This document shows positions 34,939 to 43,772 of a stretch of 64,000 nt of DNA, piece after piece (the stretch's first letter is position 1; each line of letters begins with the position of its first letter). This DNA is from Njordibacter sp028825405 (GTDB lineage: Bacteria; Pseudomonadota; Gammaproteobacteria; Pseudomonadales; Balneatricaceae): the NCBI RefSeq assembly GCF_047730065.1, contig NZ_CP159829.1:1116001-1180000 (forward strand), written 5' to 3'. A program made the position numbers and the translations under genes. Below the pieces are notes generated by a model. The model had not been told where the DNA came from and did no database searches. It saw only the letters and a program-made list of their open reading frames with translations.

Positions 34939-36166
34939 ACTTTGGGCTGCGATTGTTTTTTTATTATGCCTAACAAGCGGATTTGTACTTTGGGCTTGGT
35001 GGCGGCCCTTGCCTATGTCAGCGCTTGCTAATAATAGAAATGATGCCGTAGTCTCACTTTATCGTGCTAAAAAAATGGAACTTGAGCAAGAACTTGCTTC
35101 TGCACAAATCAATCGCAGTGATTACGATCAAGCTTTGGCTGAAATGCAGCGCACGTTATTATTAGACACTTCAGCGGCATCTGGCTCCAACAAGTCAGCC
35201 AATCATGCAGGTGGCTTATTATTGCTGTTGGTCGCCCTAGTGATTCCAGCTGCGGGCTTAGTGACCTATTTTCAATTAGGATCCTACAGTGGCTTGCAAC
35301 AAAGTTATAACTTAAAAAATACACGTTCGATTGCTGCCTCTGCACCGTCATTGAAGTTGTTAATAAGCGGACTTGAAGAGGCTTTGCAGGAACAACCCAA
35401 TAATCCGGAAGGATGGTATTTATTGGCCAATAGTTATATGCAATTAGAGCAGACAGCGATGGGCATTAAAGCGTTTGAGCAAGCGTTAAGCTTTGTGGAA
35501 GCAGGTAGTCGTCAGCACGCTGCTCTTCTGGGGCAGTATGCACAAGCGGTGTTTTTTAATGAAGGTGAATTTAATCAAAGAGTTAATCAAGCCATTGCTG
35601 AGGCAATGTCACAAGACCCAAAAGATGTGTCAGCTTTAAGTTTGTTGGGTATTCAAGCCTTTGAAAATGCAAGTTATGATGCGGCTATACAGTTTTGGCA
35701 ACGTGCGTTACCCAGGGCTGGTGAGGGACAAGGTAGAGTTTCACTAGAATCCGGTATTGCAAGCGCCCAACAAATGCTTAATAAAGATTCCAGTCATAGC
35801 CAAGGGGAGTCCCTAGCAGTAAAGGTGTCTTTGGCCAATGGTCTATCTATTCCGGCCTCAACCCAAGCGGTGCTTTTTGTTTATGCTAGAGAATCTGAGG
35901 CAGGCATGCCACTATTTGCTAGTAAATTAGACCCTAATGATCTGCCCCTTGACGTGCTTTTTACCAATTCAATGGCGCTTCAGGTGGGTACACGTTTGGC
36001 TGATTATAAATCTCTAAAATTTATTGCCCATATTGCATTAGCTGGTGTTCCGGGTCAAAAGTCTGGTGATTTGGTAAGTCAAACCTTGGACGTGATGATC
36101 GATGGCAGTGATATTAATGCGGAAAATAAAACAGTTTATTTGACCATCGACCAAATCCTGAAGTAG
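34931..36166 (+). CDS. ccmI: Cytochrome c maturation TPR protein CcmI
   Basis: A 411-residue protein with an N-terminal helix (about 1-24), a cytosolic segment (VVSLYRAKKMELEQELASAQ) typical of CcmI, a second helix (about 92-112), then periplasmic TPR repeats (about 135-275: PEGWYLLANSYMQLEQ, VSALSLLGIQAFENASYDAA) and a beta-rich C-terminal domain. It binds the C-terminal end of apocytochromes and presents them to CcmF/H. Last gene of the ccm operon. Confidence 0.9.
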   Translation: MIELWAAIVFLLCLTSGFVLWAWWRPLPMSALANNRNDAVVSLYRAKKMELEQELASAQINRSDYDQALAEMQRTLLLDTSAASGSNKSANHAGGLLLLLVALVIPAAGLVTYFQLGSYSGLQQSYNLKNTRSIAASAPSLKLLISGLEEALQEQPNNPEGWYLLANSYMQLEQTAMGIKAFEQALSFVEAGSRQHAALLGQYAQAVFFNEGEFNQRVNQAIAEAMSQDPKDVSALSLLGIQAFENASYDAAIQFWQRALPRAGEGQGRVSLESGIASAQQMLNKDSSHSQGESLAVKVSLANGLSIPASTQAVLFVYARESEAGMPLFASKLDPNDLPLDVLFTNSMALQVGTRLADYKSLKFIAHIALAGVPGQKSGDLVSQTLDVMIDGSDINAENKTVYLTIDQILK

Positions 36167-36201
36167 TCTAGCATCAAAAATACTAACTCTAGAGTGAATG
36201 G

Positions 36202-39200
36202 ATGCGCCTAAAGAGCATCAAATTAGCCGGTTTTAAATCTTTTGTCGACCCTACTAAGGTCCTTTTACCAGGGAACCTTTGTGCTGTGGTTGGCCCCAAC
36301 GGCTGTGGAAAATCTAATATTATTGATGCGGTTCGTTGGGTTATGGGAGAAAGTTCTGCCAAAAACCTGCGGGGTGAGAACGCGACGGACGTTATTTTTA
36401 ATGGTTCAAGTAGTCGACAACCCGTTGGTCAAGCAACGATTGAATTAGTGTTTGATAATCATGACCGCACTTTAGCGGGTGAATTTGCCAGTTACAATGA
36501 AGTCTCCATCCGTCGCAAGGTTACTCGTGAAGGACAATCGACTTATTATTTAAATGGTCAAAAGTGCCGCCGAAGAGACGTGACAGATTTGTTTTTAGGA
36601 ACAGGTCTAGGTCCTCGTAGTTATTCTATTATTGAACAGGGTATGATTTCTCGCCTGATCGAATCACGTCCTGAAGAATTGCGAGTTTATATTGAGGAGG
36701 CCGCTGGTATTTCTCGTTATAAAGAGCGCCGACGTGACACTGCCAACCGCATTAGCCGCAGCCGTGAAAACCTAGCGCGCTTGCAGGATATTAGAGAAGA
36801 GCTAGGCCGTCAATTAGAAACCCTTAAACAGCAAGCCACAGCTGCAGAACAATATACCGAACTAAAACAGAATGAGCGCCAACATAAGTCTCAATTAGCG
36901 GCCTTACAATGGCGTGAGTTACGCCAAAAGTTGATAGATCAACGCATCAATATGGGTCGCATTGAAGAACAAATTGTTTTGCAAAAAAGTGAGCAAGACA
37001 CGCGTTTAGTGCAAATGGACGTGCAAAAAAACGACTTGGCTTTGTTGAATGATAGTTTTACCGAGCAGCAGGGTGGGTTTTATGGTTTGGGTGCAGACAT
37101 AGCGCGTTTAGAACAAACCATCGAGTACCAGCAACAACAACAAAAGCGTTGGCAAGCCGATGAGACTGAAGCACTAGAGCAGTTGCAACGTATCGATGAG
37201 GCATGCACTGCAGATGGTAACGAGCTTAACCAACTCAGCCAGCAACAAGAACAGCTCGAACTAGATGCTGAATTAGCCTCTGAACAGTTATTTGAAGCCG
37301 AGACCCATGTGCAAGAAAAAGAGGAAGAGCGTCAATATTGGCAACTTCAGTGGCAGCAAAAAAGTGATCAAACGAGTCACTTAAAACGCATCATAGAGGT
37401 TGCCAAAACAGGTTTGCAACATCAACAACAGCAGGCTAGCCAAGCGCGACAAGATCGCCAAACAAGCGCCAGTGAACTGGAAAATCTAAGTTTTGCAAAT
37501 GAAGACGACATTGATTTATTAGGAGCCCAACTTGATCAGCAAAAACAACAACAACAGCTTTTTAAGGAGCAGTTGTTAAATTTGGAAACAGAGTTAGAAG
37601 CCCTGAAACAAGAAGAGCGTGGGCAACAAGAGGCGTTAGACGGGCAAGTGCAGGAATTAGGTATGCTGGCTGGGCAATTGGCATCATTGCGCTTGCTTCT
37701 AGCAGAGGCTGAACGAGAAGCGCCAGACTTGCCTGCAGATTGGCAGGCAGAAGTTGACCAAAAGCTCGTCGACACTATGCAAGTGGATCCTCAATGGGAA
37801 GTGGCTGTGGAGCACGTTTTACAAGATTGGTTGGGAGGCTACTTGTTGGGTCAAATGCCTGACCAAAATGTTGACCAATTAATTGCTGCCAGAGGCTTAA
37901 CACTCTTTGTACCGCAGCAGCATCAAAATTCTACAAAACCCATTAATGCGCATCCAAGTTTAGTTGATAAGGTCACCGTGCCTTTTGGCTTACAGGGTTT
38001 ATTAGCTCACGTGTTCTTGGCTAATAACTGGCATGAGGCAAATGACTTGTTAGCCAGTTTACCGATTTATGCCAGTGTCATTTTGCCTGACGGTCTTTGG
38101 ATAGGTCATGGCTGGGTGCGCACGCCGCCCCGAGAGGGCAGTGTGACTGGAGTGCTTGGGCGCAAGCAACAAGTGCAAGCTTTGTCGACTCAAGAAGCAG
38201 CGCTGCGGGCTCATCAAAAAATCACCCAAGACACACTAACACAGGCCAGAGAAGAAACTGTAGAGCTTGAAAAAACCTTAACCCAAACGCGTGAAGCCCA
38301 GCAGCAAGGCCAGCATCAAGCGCAGCAGAAACAGCAGGCGCTTGCTCTTTTGCAACAACAAAGTCAGCAGGGCTTGGCACAGCAGCAAAATTTACAACAA
38401 CGGATACAGCAGCAAACTCAGCGGCTAGAAGACTCAGACGAAGAAATAGCATTGCTTCAAGAGCAGTTGGGTGAGCACGAACTAGCGCTTGAAAGCACAC
38501 AATTAAACTTGCCAGACTTAGAAGTTGATAAAGAATCTGTAGAGACGCAACTTGGGCAAGTTAGGCTCGAGTTTAGTCAAAAGCAGCAACAAGTGATGCA
38601 ACTGCAGGCACGCAAAGACAGTGTGCTGGCGCAGATAACCAGTTTAGGTCGTTCTGTTGAACGTTTGCACGAACAACGTGCTCAGTGGCGTGATAAACAA
38701 ACCGAGATTGAATCTAGGGTTGGCAGCCAGCAACAACTAGATGATGGATCTGAGAAGAGCTTGGCGGAGCAACTGGAGAGACTGCTTACTTTGCGTGTGG
38801 AAGCAGAGACTAAAATGGAGCAAGGGCGGCGTGGCATTAACCAATTAGAACAGGTGATGCGCCAGCTTGAAAAACAGCAGCTTCAACAAGACAATGAGAT
38901 TCAACAAGCTGATCGGGTGTTGCAAGATGAACGTTTAATTGAACGCGAGTTAGAGGTTAATGCAGAACATATTAAAAAATTGATGATAGAGCAAAACGTA
39001 CTGGTAGAAAAATTGGCAGAAATACTACCGGAGACTATTGATCAAGAGCAGTTAAGTCGCTTACTAGAGCAGTGCCAGAACCGCATCAAGCGCCTTGGTG
39101 CGATCAACTTAGTTGCGATTGAAGAATATAAGTTGCAACAAGAGCGCAAAGCCTTTCTTGATCTGCAGCACGATGAAGTAATTGACGCTTTAGATAGTTT

Positions 39201-39720
39201 AGAACAAGCTATGCAAAAAATTGATAAAGAAACACGGGCTCGATTTAAACAAACATTTGACACAGTAAACGAGAGTTTAGGTAGCCTATTTCCCAAAGTA
39301 TTTGGAGGCGGGCGGGCTTCGCTTGAACTTACTGATGACGACATGTTATCGACGGGTGTGACTATCATGGCGCAGCCCCCTGGCAAAAGAAACAGTAGTA
39401 TTCATTTGTTGTCAGGTGGAGAAAAAGCATTGACTGCAATAGCCCTAGTTTTTTCCATATTTCAGCTCAACCCGTCACCTTTTTGTATGTTAGATGAAGT
39501 GGATGCACCCTTAGATGACGCCAATGTAGAGCGCTATGCTCGCCTTGTAAAAGAAATGTCAGCTCAGGTGCAATTTATCTATATTAGCCATAATAAAATT
39601 GCCATGGAAATGGCAACCCAGTTGTTGGGCGTCACTATGCAAGAAGCTGGGGTGTCCAGAGTCGTGACAGTGGACGTAGACCAAGCTATTAACATGACAG
39701 ATCAAACTTTAGCTGTTTAG
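36202..39720 (+). CDS. smc: Chromosome segregation ATPase SMC
   Basis: A 1172-residue SMC protein. The N-terminal head has Walker A GPNGCGKSN (residues 31-39). A coiled coil very rich in Gln follows (about 165-495), then the hinge (about 510-650), a returning coiled coil, and the C-terminal head. That head has the signature LLSGGEKALTAIAL near residue 1070 and Walker B CMLDEVDAPLDDANV near 1098. It forms condensin with ScpA and ScpB, encoded at 46889-48285. The short conserved block ATPase-proximal FKSFVDPT is intact. zipA and ligA follow, an order shared with Pseudomonas-type genomes. Confidence 0.95.
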   Translation: MRLKSIKLAGFKSFVDPTKVLLPGNLCAVVGPNGCGKSNIIDAVRWVMGESSAKNLRGENATDVIFNGSSSRQPVGQATIELVFDNHDRTLAGEFASYNEVSIRRKVTREGQSTYYLNGQKCRRRDVTDLFLGTGLGPRSYSIIEQGMISRLIESRPEELRVYIEEAAGISRYKERRRDTANRISRSRENLARLQDIREELGRQLETLKQQATAAEQYTELKQNERQHKSQLAALQWRELRQKLIDQRINMGRIEEQIVLQKSEQDTRLVQMDVQKNDLALLNDSFTEQQGGFYGLGADIARLEQTIEYQQQQQKRWQADETEALEQLQRIDEACTADGNELNQLSQQQEQLELDAELASEQLFEAETHVQEKEEERQYWQLQWQQKSDQTSHLKRIIEVAKTGLQHQQQQASQARQDRQTSASELENLSFANEDDIDLLGAQLDQQKQQQQLFKEQLLNLETELEALKQEERGQQEALDGQVQELGMLAGQLASLRLLLAEAEREAPDLPADWQAEVDQKLVDTMQVDPQWEVAVEHVLQDWLGGYLLGQMPDQNVDQLIAARGLTLFVPQQHQNSTKPINAHPSLVDKVTVPFGLQGLLAHVFLANNWHEANDLLASLPIYASVILPDGLWIGHGWVRTPPREGSVTGVLGRKQQVQALSTQEAALRAHQKITQDTLTQAREETVELEKTLTQTREAQQQGQHQAQQKQQALALLQQQSQQGLAQQQNLQQRIQQQTQRLEDSDEEIALLQEQLGEHELALESTQLNLPDLEVDKESVETQLGQVRLEFSQKQQQVMQLQARKDSVLAQITSLGRSVERLHEQRAQWRDKQTEIESRVGSQQQLDDGSEKSLAEQLERLLTLRVEAETKMEQGRRGINQLEQVMRQLEKQQLQQDNEIQQADRVLQDERLIERELEVNAEHIKKLMIEQNVLVEKLAEILPETIDQEQLSRLLEQCQNRIKRLGAINLVAIEEYKLQQERKAFLDLQHDEVIDALDSLEQAMQKIDKETRARFKQTFDTVNESLGSLFPKVFGGGRASLELTDDDMLSTGVTIMAQPPGKRNSSIHLLSGGEKALTAIALVFSIFQLNPSPFCMLDEVDAPLDDANVERYARLVKEMSAQVQFIYISHNKIAMEMATQLLGVTMQEAGVSRVVTVDVDQAINMTDQTLAV

Positions 39721-39724
39721 CATT

Positions 39725-39779
39725 CATCAAGTATGCATCAAGTATCCATTTAGTATTTATTTAGTGTTTATTTATCGTT
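39725..39779. repeat. Five degenerate 11-bp tandem units between smc and zipA
   Basis: CATCAAGTATG, CATCAAGTATC, CATTTAGTATT, TATTTAGTGTT and TATTTATCGTT follow without gaps, starting 5 bp after the smc stop. Adjacent units differ at one to four positions, so the array decays steadily from left to right. The rest of the 203-bp gap to zipA is AT-rich with no clear terminator. Confidence 0.75.
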
Positions 39780-39923
39780 TTTATCGCTTTTAATGGGCGT
39801 ATTATCAAATAACACTATAAAAACAAGGCCTAAAGGTTTTATATCTATTATTTAGAAGGTATAGTTAAATACGACTTTGCGTGCTTTGCAGCATAATAAT
39901 AATTTTTAAAAATAGAAATTCTT

Positions 39924-41582
39924 ATGGCATTAACAACGTGGTTATTGATGTTTGGTGGTTTAACTTTTGTGGCCGTCGTAATAGATGGTGTGCGGCGTAT
40001 GTTCGTGAGCCATGCAGCGTTGAAGATTGATATAGACGAAAGCTACTGTGACCTGCCTGTAGTAACTTACAGCAGTGAGTTACCTAATGGCGGCGCGCGC
40101 GTTGTGACTGCTGAACGCAAACTAGCAGTGACTGTCGAAATCACAAACATTGACCTCGAACCGACTGGTAATTTAGAAGCTGTAAATCTGCAAGCAGAAA
40201 CTTTGGTTGATGAAGTCCCTAAAGTTACCCAGTTAACGAGCACTACCCCTCCTTTGACAGAATCTATAGAACAACATGAAGTTGCCGAAGAACTTGAGAC
40301 TGAGCACCCCGATGTGGGTGAAGTTGTGTTTGAAGACTTAGCTTTAGTTGAATTGGCAAACCCAGATTTAGTTGAATTAGCCGACCCTGCTTTAGCCGAA
40401 TTAGTGCCGCAAGACTTGACGGTTGCAGATCCTGTGGTAATGGACTTACCGGTAGAAGATGAATTTGAATTTACCTCTGACTTTGCCACTGATTGCATTA
40501 CTGATTCAGCTGCCAGCGCTGAAATAACAGGCGAGCAGTCGGACATAAATTTGGATGTGACATTGGGTGCGGCAGAGATTATGACAGAGGTTATGACAGA
40601 GGGTAGAGCTGTCATTGAGAGTCGAGATGAAAGTAGTGATATGGATGTTGGTAAAGAACACTTTATTCTTGATCGGACCCCCATCAGCTTATCAAGCGAA
40701 GAAATAGAAGCATTAACTAATGTTAGCGATGAGCAAAACCTTATACCGGATACGCCAGACGTTATTTTAGCCAGTTCAGACTTTGACCCTACTCGGCCAG
40801 TTCATGAACTGGTAGAAACTAATTCAATGGTACAAAGTGATTTATTTGCTGAGCAGGATCTCACTTCACTGGTCACGGTCAAAAGTAGTGTAGGTCATGA
40901 TTTACTTGAAACCAGTGATGATATCTTGTTTAGTGATACAGGGATTGAAGAATTATATGCAAAAGAGGTTTCCGTGCATGACTCGGATGTTTTGACTGAG
41001 TGCAGCGAAGATCAAAGCCTCTCCAAACGTTTTGCGAAGGTCACTTCCATGACCTTTGGTAAAAAACTATTGAGTCGAAAGCGAGTGGCAGAACAAGAAG
41101 CGTTAGATGCTGTTGAAGAAGAAGGTGCACACCATGGGACAGATGTTGAGCAAGTCATTAGTATTTTTGTCACAGCCAACGATCGCCAAGGTTTCTATGG
41201 GCCTCAATTGCTTCAATTGGTCAAAGCATGCGGCATGGTGTTTGGAGAAATGGAGATCTTCCATCGCTTCGAAGATGGACTAAGGTTAGGTAAAACCCAA
41301 TTCAGTATGGCCAATATGATGGAACCAGGTACCTTTGACCTAGGTGATATAAATCATTTGCATACCCCAGGAGTGGTCTTCTTTTTGGGTCTGCCAATGG
41401 CTCAAGATAGTATGCAGGCCTTTGACTATATGCTTGAAACTGCCCAGTGTTTGGCGAGTAACCTTGGGGGTGGCGTACTTGACGAGCAACGCAGCGTTAT
41501 GCGTCCACAGACCATTGCCCATTGTCGCCAGCAAATCCGTGATTTTGAGCGACGTCATTTGACACGTCGTGCACAACTCTAA
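39924..41582 (+). CDS. zipA: Cell division protein ZipA, with unusually long acidic linker
   Basis: A 552-residue protein, much longer than E. coli ZipA (328). One N-terminal membrane helix (WLLMFGGLTFVAVVI) anchors it with the rest in the cytosol. The C-terminal FtsZ-binding domain covers about residues 405-540 (IFVTANDRQGFYGPQLLQLV, THEME-like FHRFEDGLRLG, DLGDINHLHTPGVVFF). The linker of about 370 residues is rich in Glu, Asp, Val and Thr rather than the Pro/Gln of E. coli. It contains three 8-residue repeats (LVELANPD, LVELADPA, LAELVPQD; 40344-40415) and a 12-bp duplication near 40580. ZipA tethers FtsZ to the membrane. No clear ribosome binding site precedes the ATG. Confidence 0.88.
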   Translation: MALTTWLLMFGGLTFVAVVIDGVRRMFVSHAALKIDIDESYCDLPVVTYSSELPNGGARVVTAERKLAVTVEITNIDLEPTGNLEAVNLQAETLVDEVPKVTQLTSTTPPLTESIEQHEVAEELETEHPDVGEVVFEDLALVELANPDLVELADPALAELVPQDLTVADPVVMDLPVEDEFEFTSDFATDCITDSAASAEITGEQSDINLDVTLGAAEIMTEVMTEGRAVIESRDESSDMDVGKEHFILDRTPISLSSEEIEALTNVSDEQNLIPDTPDVILASSDFDPTRPVHELVETNSMVQSDLFAEQDLTSLVTVKSSVGHDLLETSDDILFSDTGIEELYAKEVSVHDSDVLTECSEDQSLSKRFAKVTSMTFGKKLLSRKRVAEQEALDAVEEEGAHHGTDVEQVISIFVTANDRQGFYGPQLLQLVKACGMVFGEMEIFHRFEDGLRLGKTQFSMANMMEPGTFDLGDINHLHTPGVVFFLGLPMAQDSMQAFDYMLETAQCLASNLGGGVLDEQRSVMRPQTIAHCRQQIRDFERRHLTRRAQL

Positions 41583-41606
41583 CTCTCTAATAGTTTAAAA
41601 ATAACG

Positions 41607-43655
41607 ATGTCAAATACGCTTATGACGCAACTCGACGTCATTAAAGACCAATTGCGCGAGCATAATCACAGCTACTACATACTTGATGATCCCAGAGTTC
41701 CTGATGCTGAGTATGATCGGCTGATGCAACAACTTTTAACCATCGAAAAAGCTAACCCGCAATGGGTAACTGCTGACTCTCCAAGCCAAAGAGTGGGAGA
41801 CAAACCCCTTGAGAGTTTTAAACAAGTCACCCACGCAATTCCCATGCTTTCTCTAGATAACGTTTTTAATGGGGATGATTTATGTGATTTTGATCGTCGT
41901 GTTAGAGAACGTTTGAATAAATATCTTCAACGGCCCCTAGACCAGCCGATTGCGTATGCCTGCGAACCTAAGCTGGATGGCATTGCTGTAAGTCTTACCT
42001 ATGAAAAAGGCATGTTAGTCACCGCAGCCACACGGGGTGATGGCAGTCGTGGTGAAGACATTACCCAAAATATCCGCACCCTTGATTCAGTTCCGCTGCG
42101 TTTAATTGGTAAAAACTGGCCTGAAACCCTCGAAGTAAGAGGTGAAGTCTATATGCCTAGTGTGGGCTTTGAAGCCCTCAATACAAAATTAGTTGAACAA
42201 GGGCTCAAGACTTACGTTAACCCCCGCAATACTGCTGCTGGAAGCTTGCGTCAACTGGATAGCAGAATAACAGCGCAAAGGCCTCTAGAGATGTGTGCCT
42301 ATAGCATTGGTCTGGTCAGTGAAGAAAGCCCTTTACCCCCGCAACATTTCGATATTTTGCACCAATTGCAGGTCTGGGGATTTAAAATTAATGCTGAAAT
42401 GCGTCGGGTGCTAGGAATTGAAGCCTGTTTAGACTATTACCAAGCATTGGCAGTCAAACGGAGTCATTTAGCCTATGAAATTGATGGTATTGTTTTTAAG
42501 GTTGATGAATTGGAACTGCAAAAAAGTTTAGGTTTTGTTGCGCGCGCCCCTCGATGGGCCATTGCCCATAAATTTCCAGCTCAAGAAGAAATGACGCGTG
42601 TATTAAAAGTTGAATTTCAGGTAGGACGGACTGGAGCAGTCACGCCAGTGGCTCGATTAGAGCCAGTATTTGTCGGTGGAGTGACCGTGAGTAATGCCAC
42701 CTTACATAATATGGATGAAATACAACGTTTAGATCTCCACATAGGCGATACGGTGATTGTACGCCGCGCTGGTGACGTCATTCCCAAGGTCGTCAAAGTA
42801 GTGTTAGAACGGCGACAAGCGAATGCACAGGTCGTAGAGGCGCCCTTAACTTGCCCTAAGTGTAAAGGTCCTGTCGAGAGGGAGGATGGCGAAACTGCAT
42901 TAAGATGCGTCAATGGCTTAAGTTGTGCTGCTCAAATTGTACAAGCCATCAAACATTTTGTGTCTCGCAAAGCAATGGACATTGATGGCTTGGGTGAAAA
43001 GCAAGTTCAAAGCTTAGTTGAATCGGGCAGAGTAAAGCATATTGCAGATTTATATGCCTTAGATCAGACTGCGCTAATAGCGATGGATCGTATGGGAGAA
43101 AAATCTGCTAATAATCTTCTTTCTGCTTTACAAAAAAGCAAATCCACAAGTTTGGCTAAATTTTTATTTAGCCTAGGCATACGTGAAGTTGGAGAGGCTA
43201 CGGCGCGCAGTTTAGCGCTGCACTTTGGTGCACTAGACAATATTAAAGCGGCAGATATCCAAAGCTTATTGGCCGTTGAAGACGTGGGTCCAATCGTAGC
43301 TCAGCGAATCTTTCACTTTTTTACTGATAATGAAACGCTGGCTGTAATTGATAAACTGCAAAATTTAGGCGTCACTTGGCCAGAATTTGACCCCGTAGAC
43401 ACTGAACAGCAAAACTTGCCATTTAAGGATATTTGCTTCGTGATTACAGGCACCTTAACGAGTGTTTCTCGAGAAGAGTTGAAGATTCAATTACAAGAAT
43501 TAGGTGCCAAGGTGGCATCAAGCGTCTCCAAAAAAACAGATTATTTGGTGGCGGGAGATAAAGCAGGGTCTAAGTTGGTGAAGGCGCTGGATCTTAAAGT
43601 GCCAGTGCTAGATGAATCTCAAGTACAGATGATGATGGCTAATGCTCAAGCTTGA
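41607..43655 (+). CDS. ligA: NAD-dependent DNA ligase LigA
   Basis: A 682-residue ligase of standard length. The adenylation lysine is Lys122 in CEPKLDGIAVSL. Then come the OB fold (EFQVGRTGAVTPVARLEPV), the four-cysteine zinc finger (CPKCKGPV and CVNGLSC), helix-hairpin-helix repeats (DIDGLGEKQVQSLV, LGIREVGEATARSLA) and a C-terminal BRCT domain (about 600-680). It joins Okazaki fragments. It begins 24 bp after zipA and is likely co-transcribed. Confidence 0.96.
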   Translation: MSNTLMTQLDVIKDQLREHNHSYYILDDPRVPDAEYDRLMQQLLTIEKANPQWVTADSPSQRVGDKPLESFKQVTHAIPMLSLDNVFNGDDLCDFDRRVRERLNKYLQRPLDQPIAYACEPKLDGIAVSLTYEKGMLVTAATRGDGSRGEDITQNIRTLDSVPLRLIGKNWPETLEVRGEVYMPSVGFEALNTKLVEQGLKTYVNPRNTAAGSLRQLDSRITAQRPLEMCAYSIGLVSEESPLPPQHFDILHQLQVWGFKINAEMRRVLGIEACLDYYQALAVKRSHLAYEIDGIVFKVDELELQKSLGFVARAPRWAIAHKFPAQEEMTRVLKVEFQVGRTGAVTPVARLEPVFVGGVTVSNATLHNMDEIQRLDLHIGDTVIVRRAGDVIPKVVKVVLERRQANAQVVEAPLTCPKCKGPVEREDGETALRCVNGLSCAAQIVQAIKHFVSRKAMDIDGLGEKQVQSLVESGRVKHIADLYALDQTALIAMDRMGEKSANNLLSALQKSKSTSLAKFLFSLGIREVGEATARSLALHFGALDNIKAADIQSLLAVEDVGPIVAQRIFHFFTDNETLAVIDKLQNLGVTWPEFDPVDTEQQNLPFKDICFVITGTLTSVSREELKIQLQELGAKVASSVSKKTDYLVAGDKAGSKLVKALDLKVPVLDESQVQMMMANAQA

Positions 43656-43706
43656 GGGACTTGGCTTTAATCACAGATGTGCCAAGTTATTTTGCTTTTG
43701 AATGAG

Positions 43707-43745
43707 TATTAGTCAAATATTAGTTGAATATTTAATTAAATATTA
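43707..43745. repeat. Near 11-bp tandem repeat upstream of pgi
   Basis: The word TATTA (or TATTT) recurs at 43707, 43718, 43729 and 43741, embedded in units such as TATTAGTCAAA and TATTAGTTGAA, giving spacings of 11, 11 and 12 bp. It lies in the 117-bp gap between ligA and pgi, about 30 bp ahead of the pgi ribosome binding site. Confidence 0.55.
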
Positions 43746-43772
43746 TTTTGAGTTAAAAGGAAAAGAACCACC

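Noticed and set aside
40067..40684. 205-codon minus-strand frame inside zipA
   Set aside because: Ser/Thr-rich shadow of the acidic zipA linker, with no ribosome site or recognisable domain.
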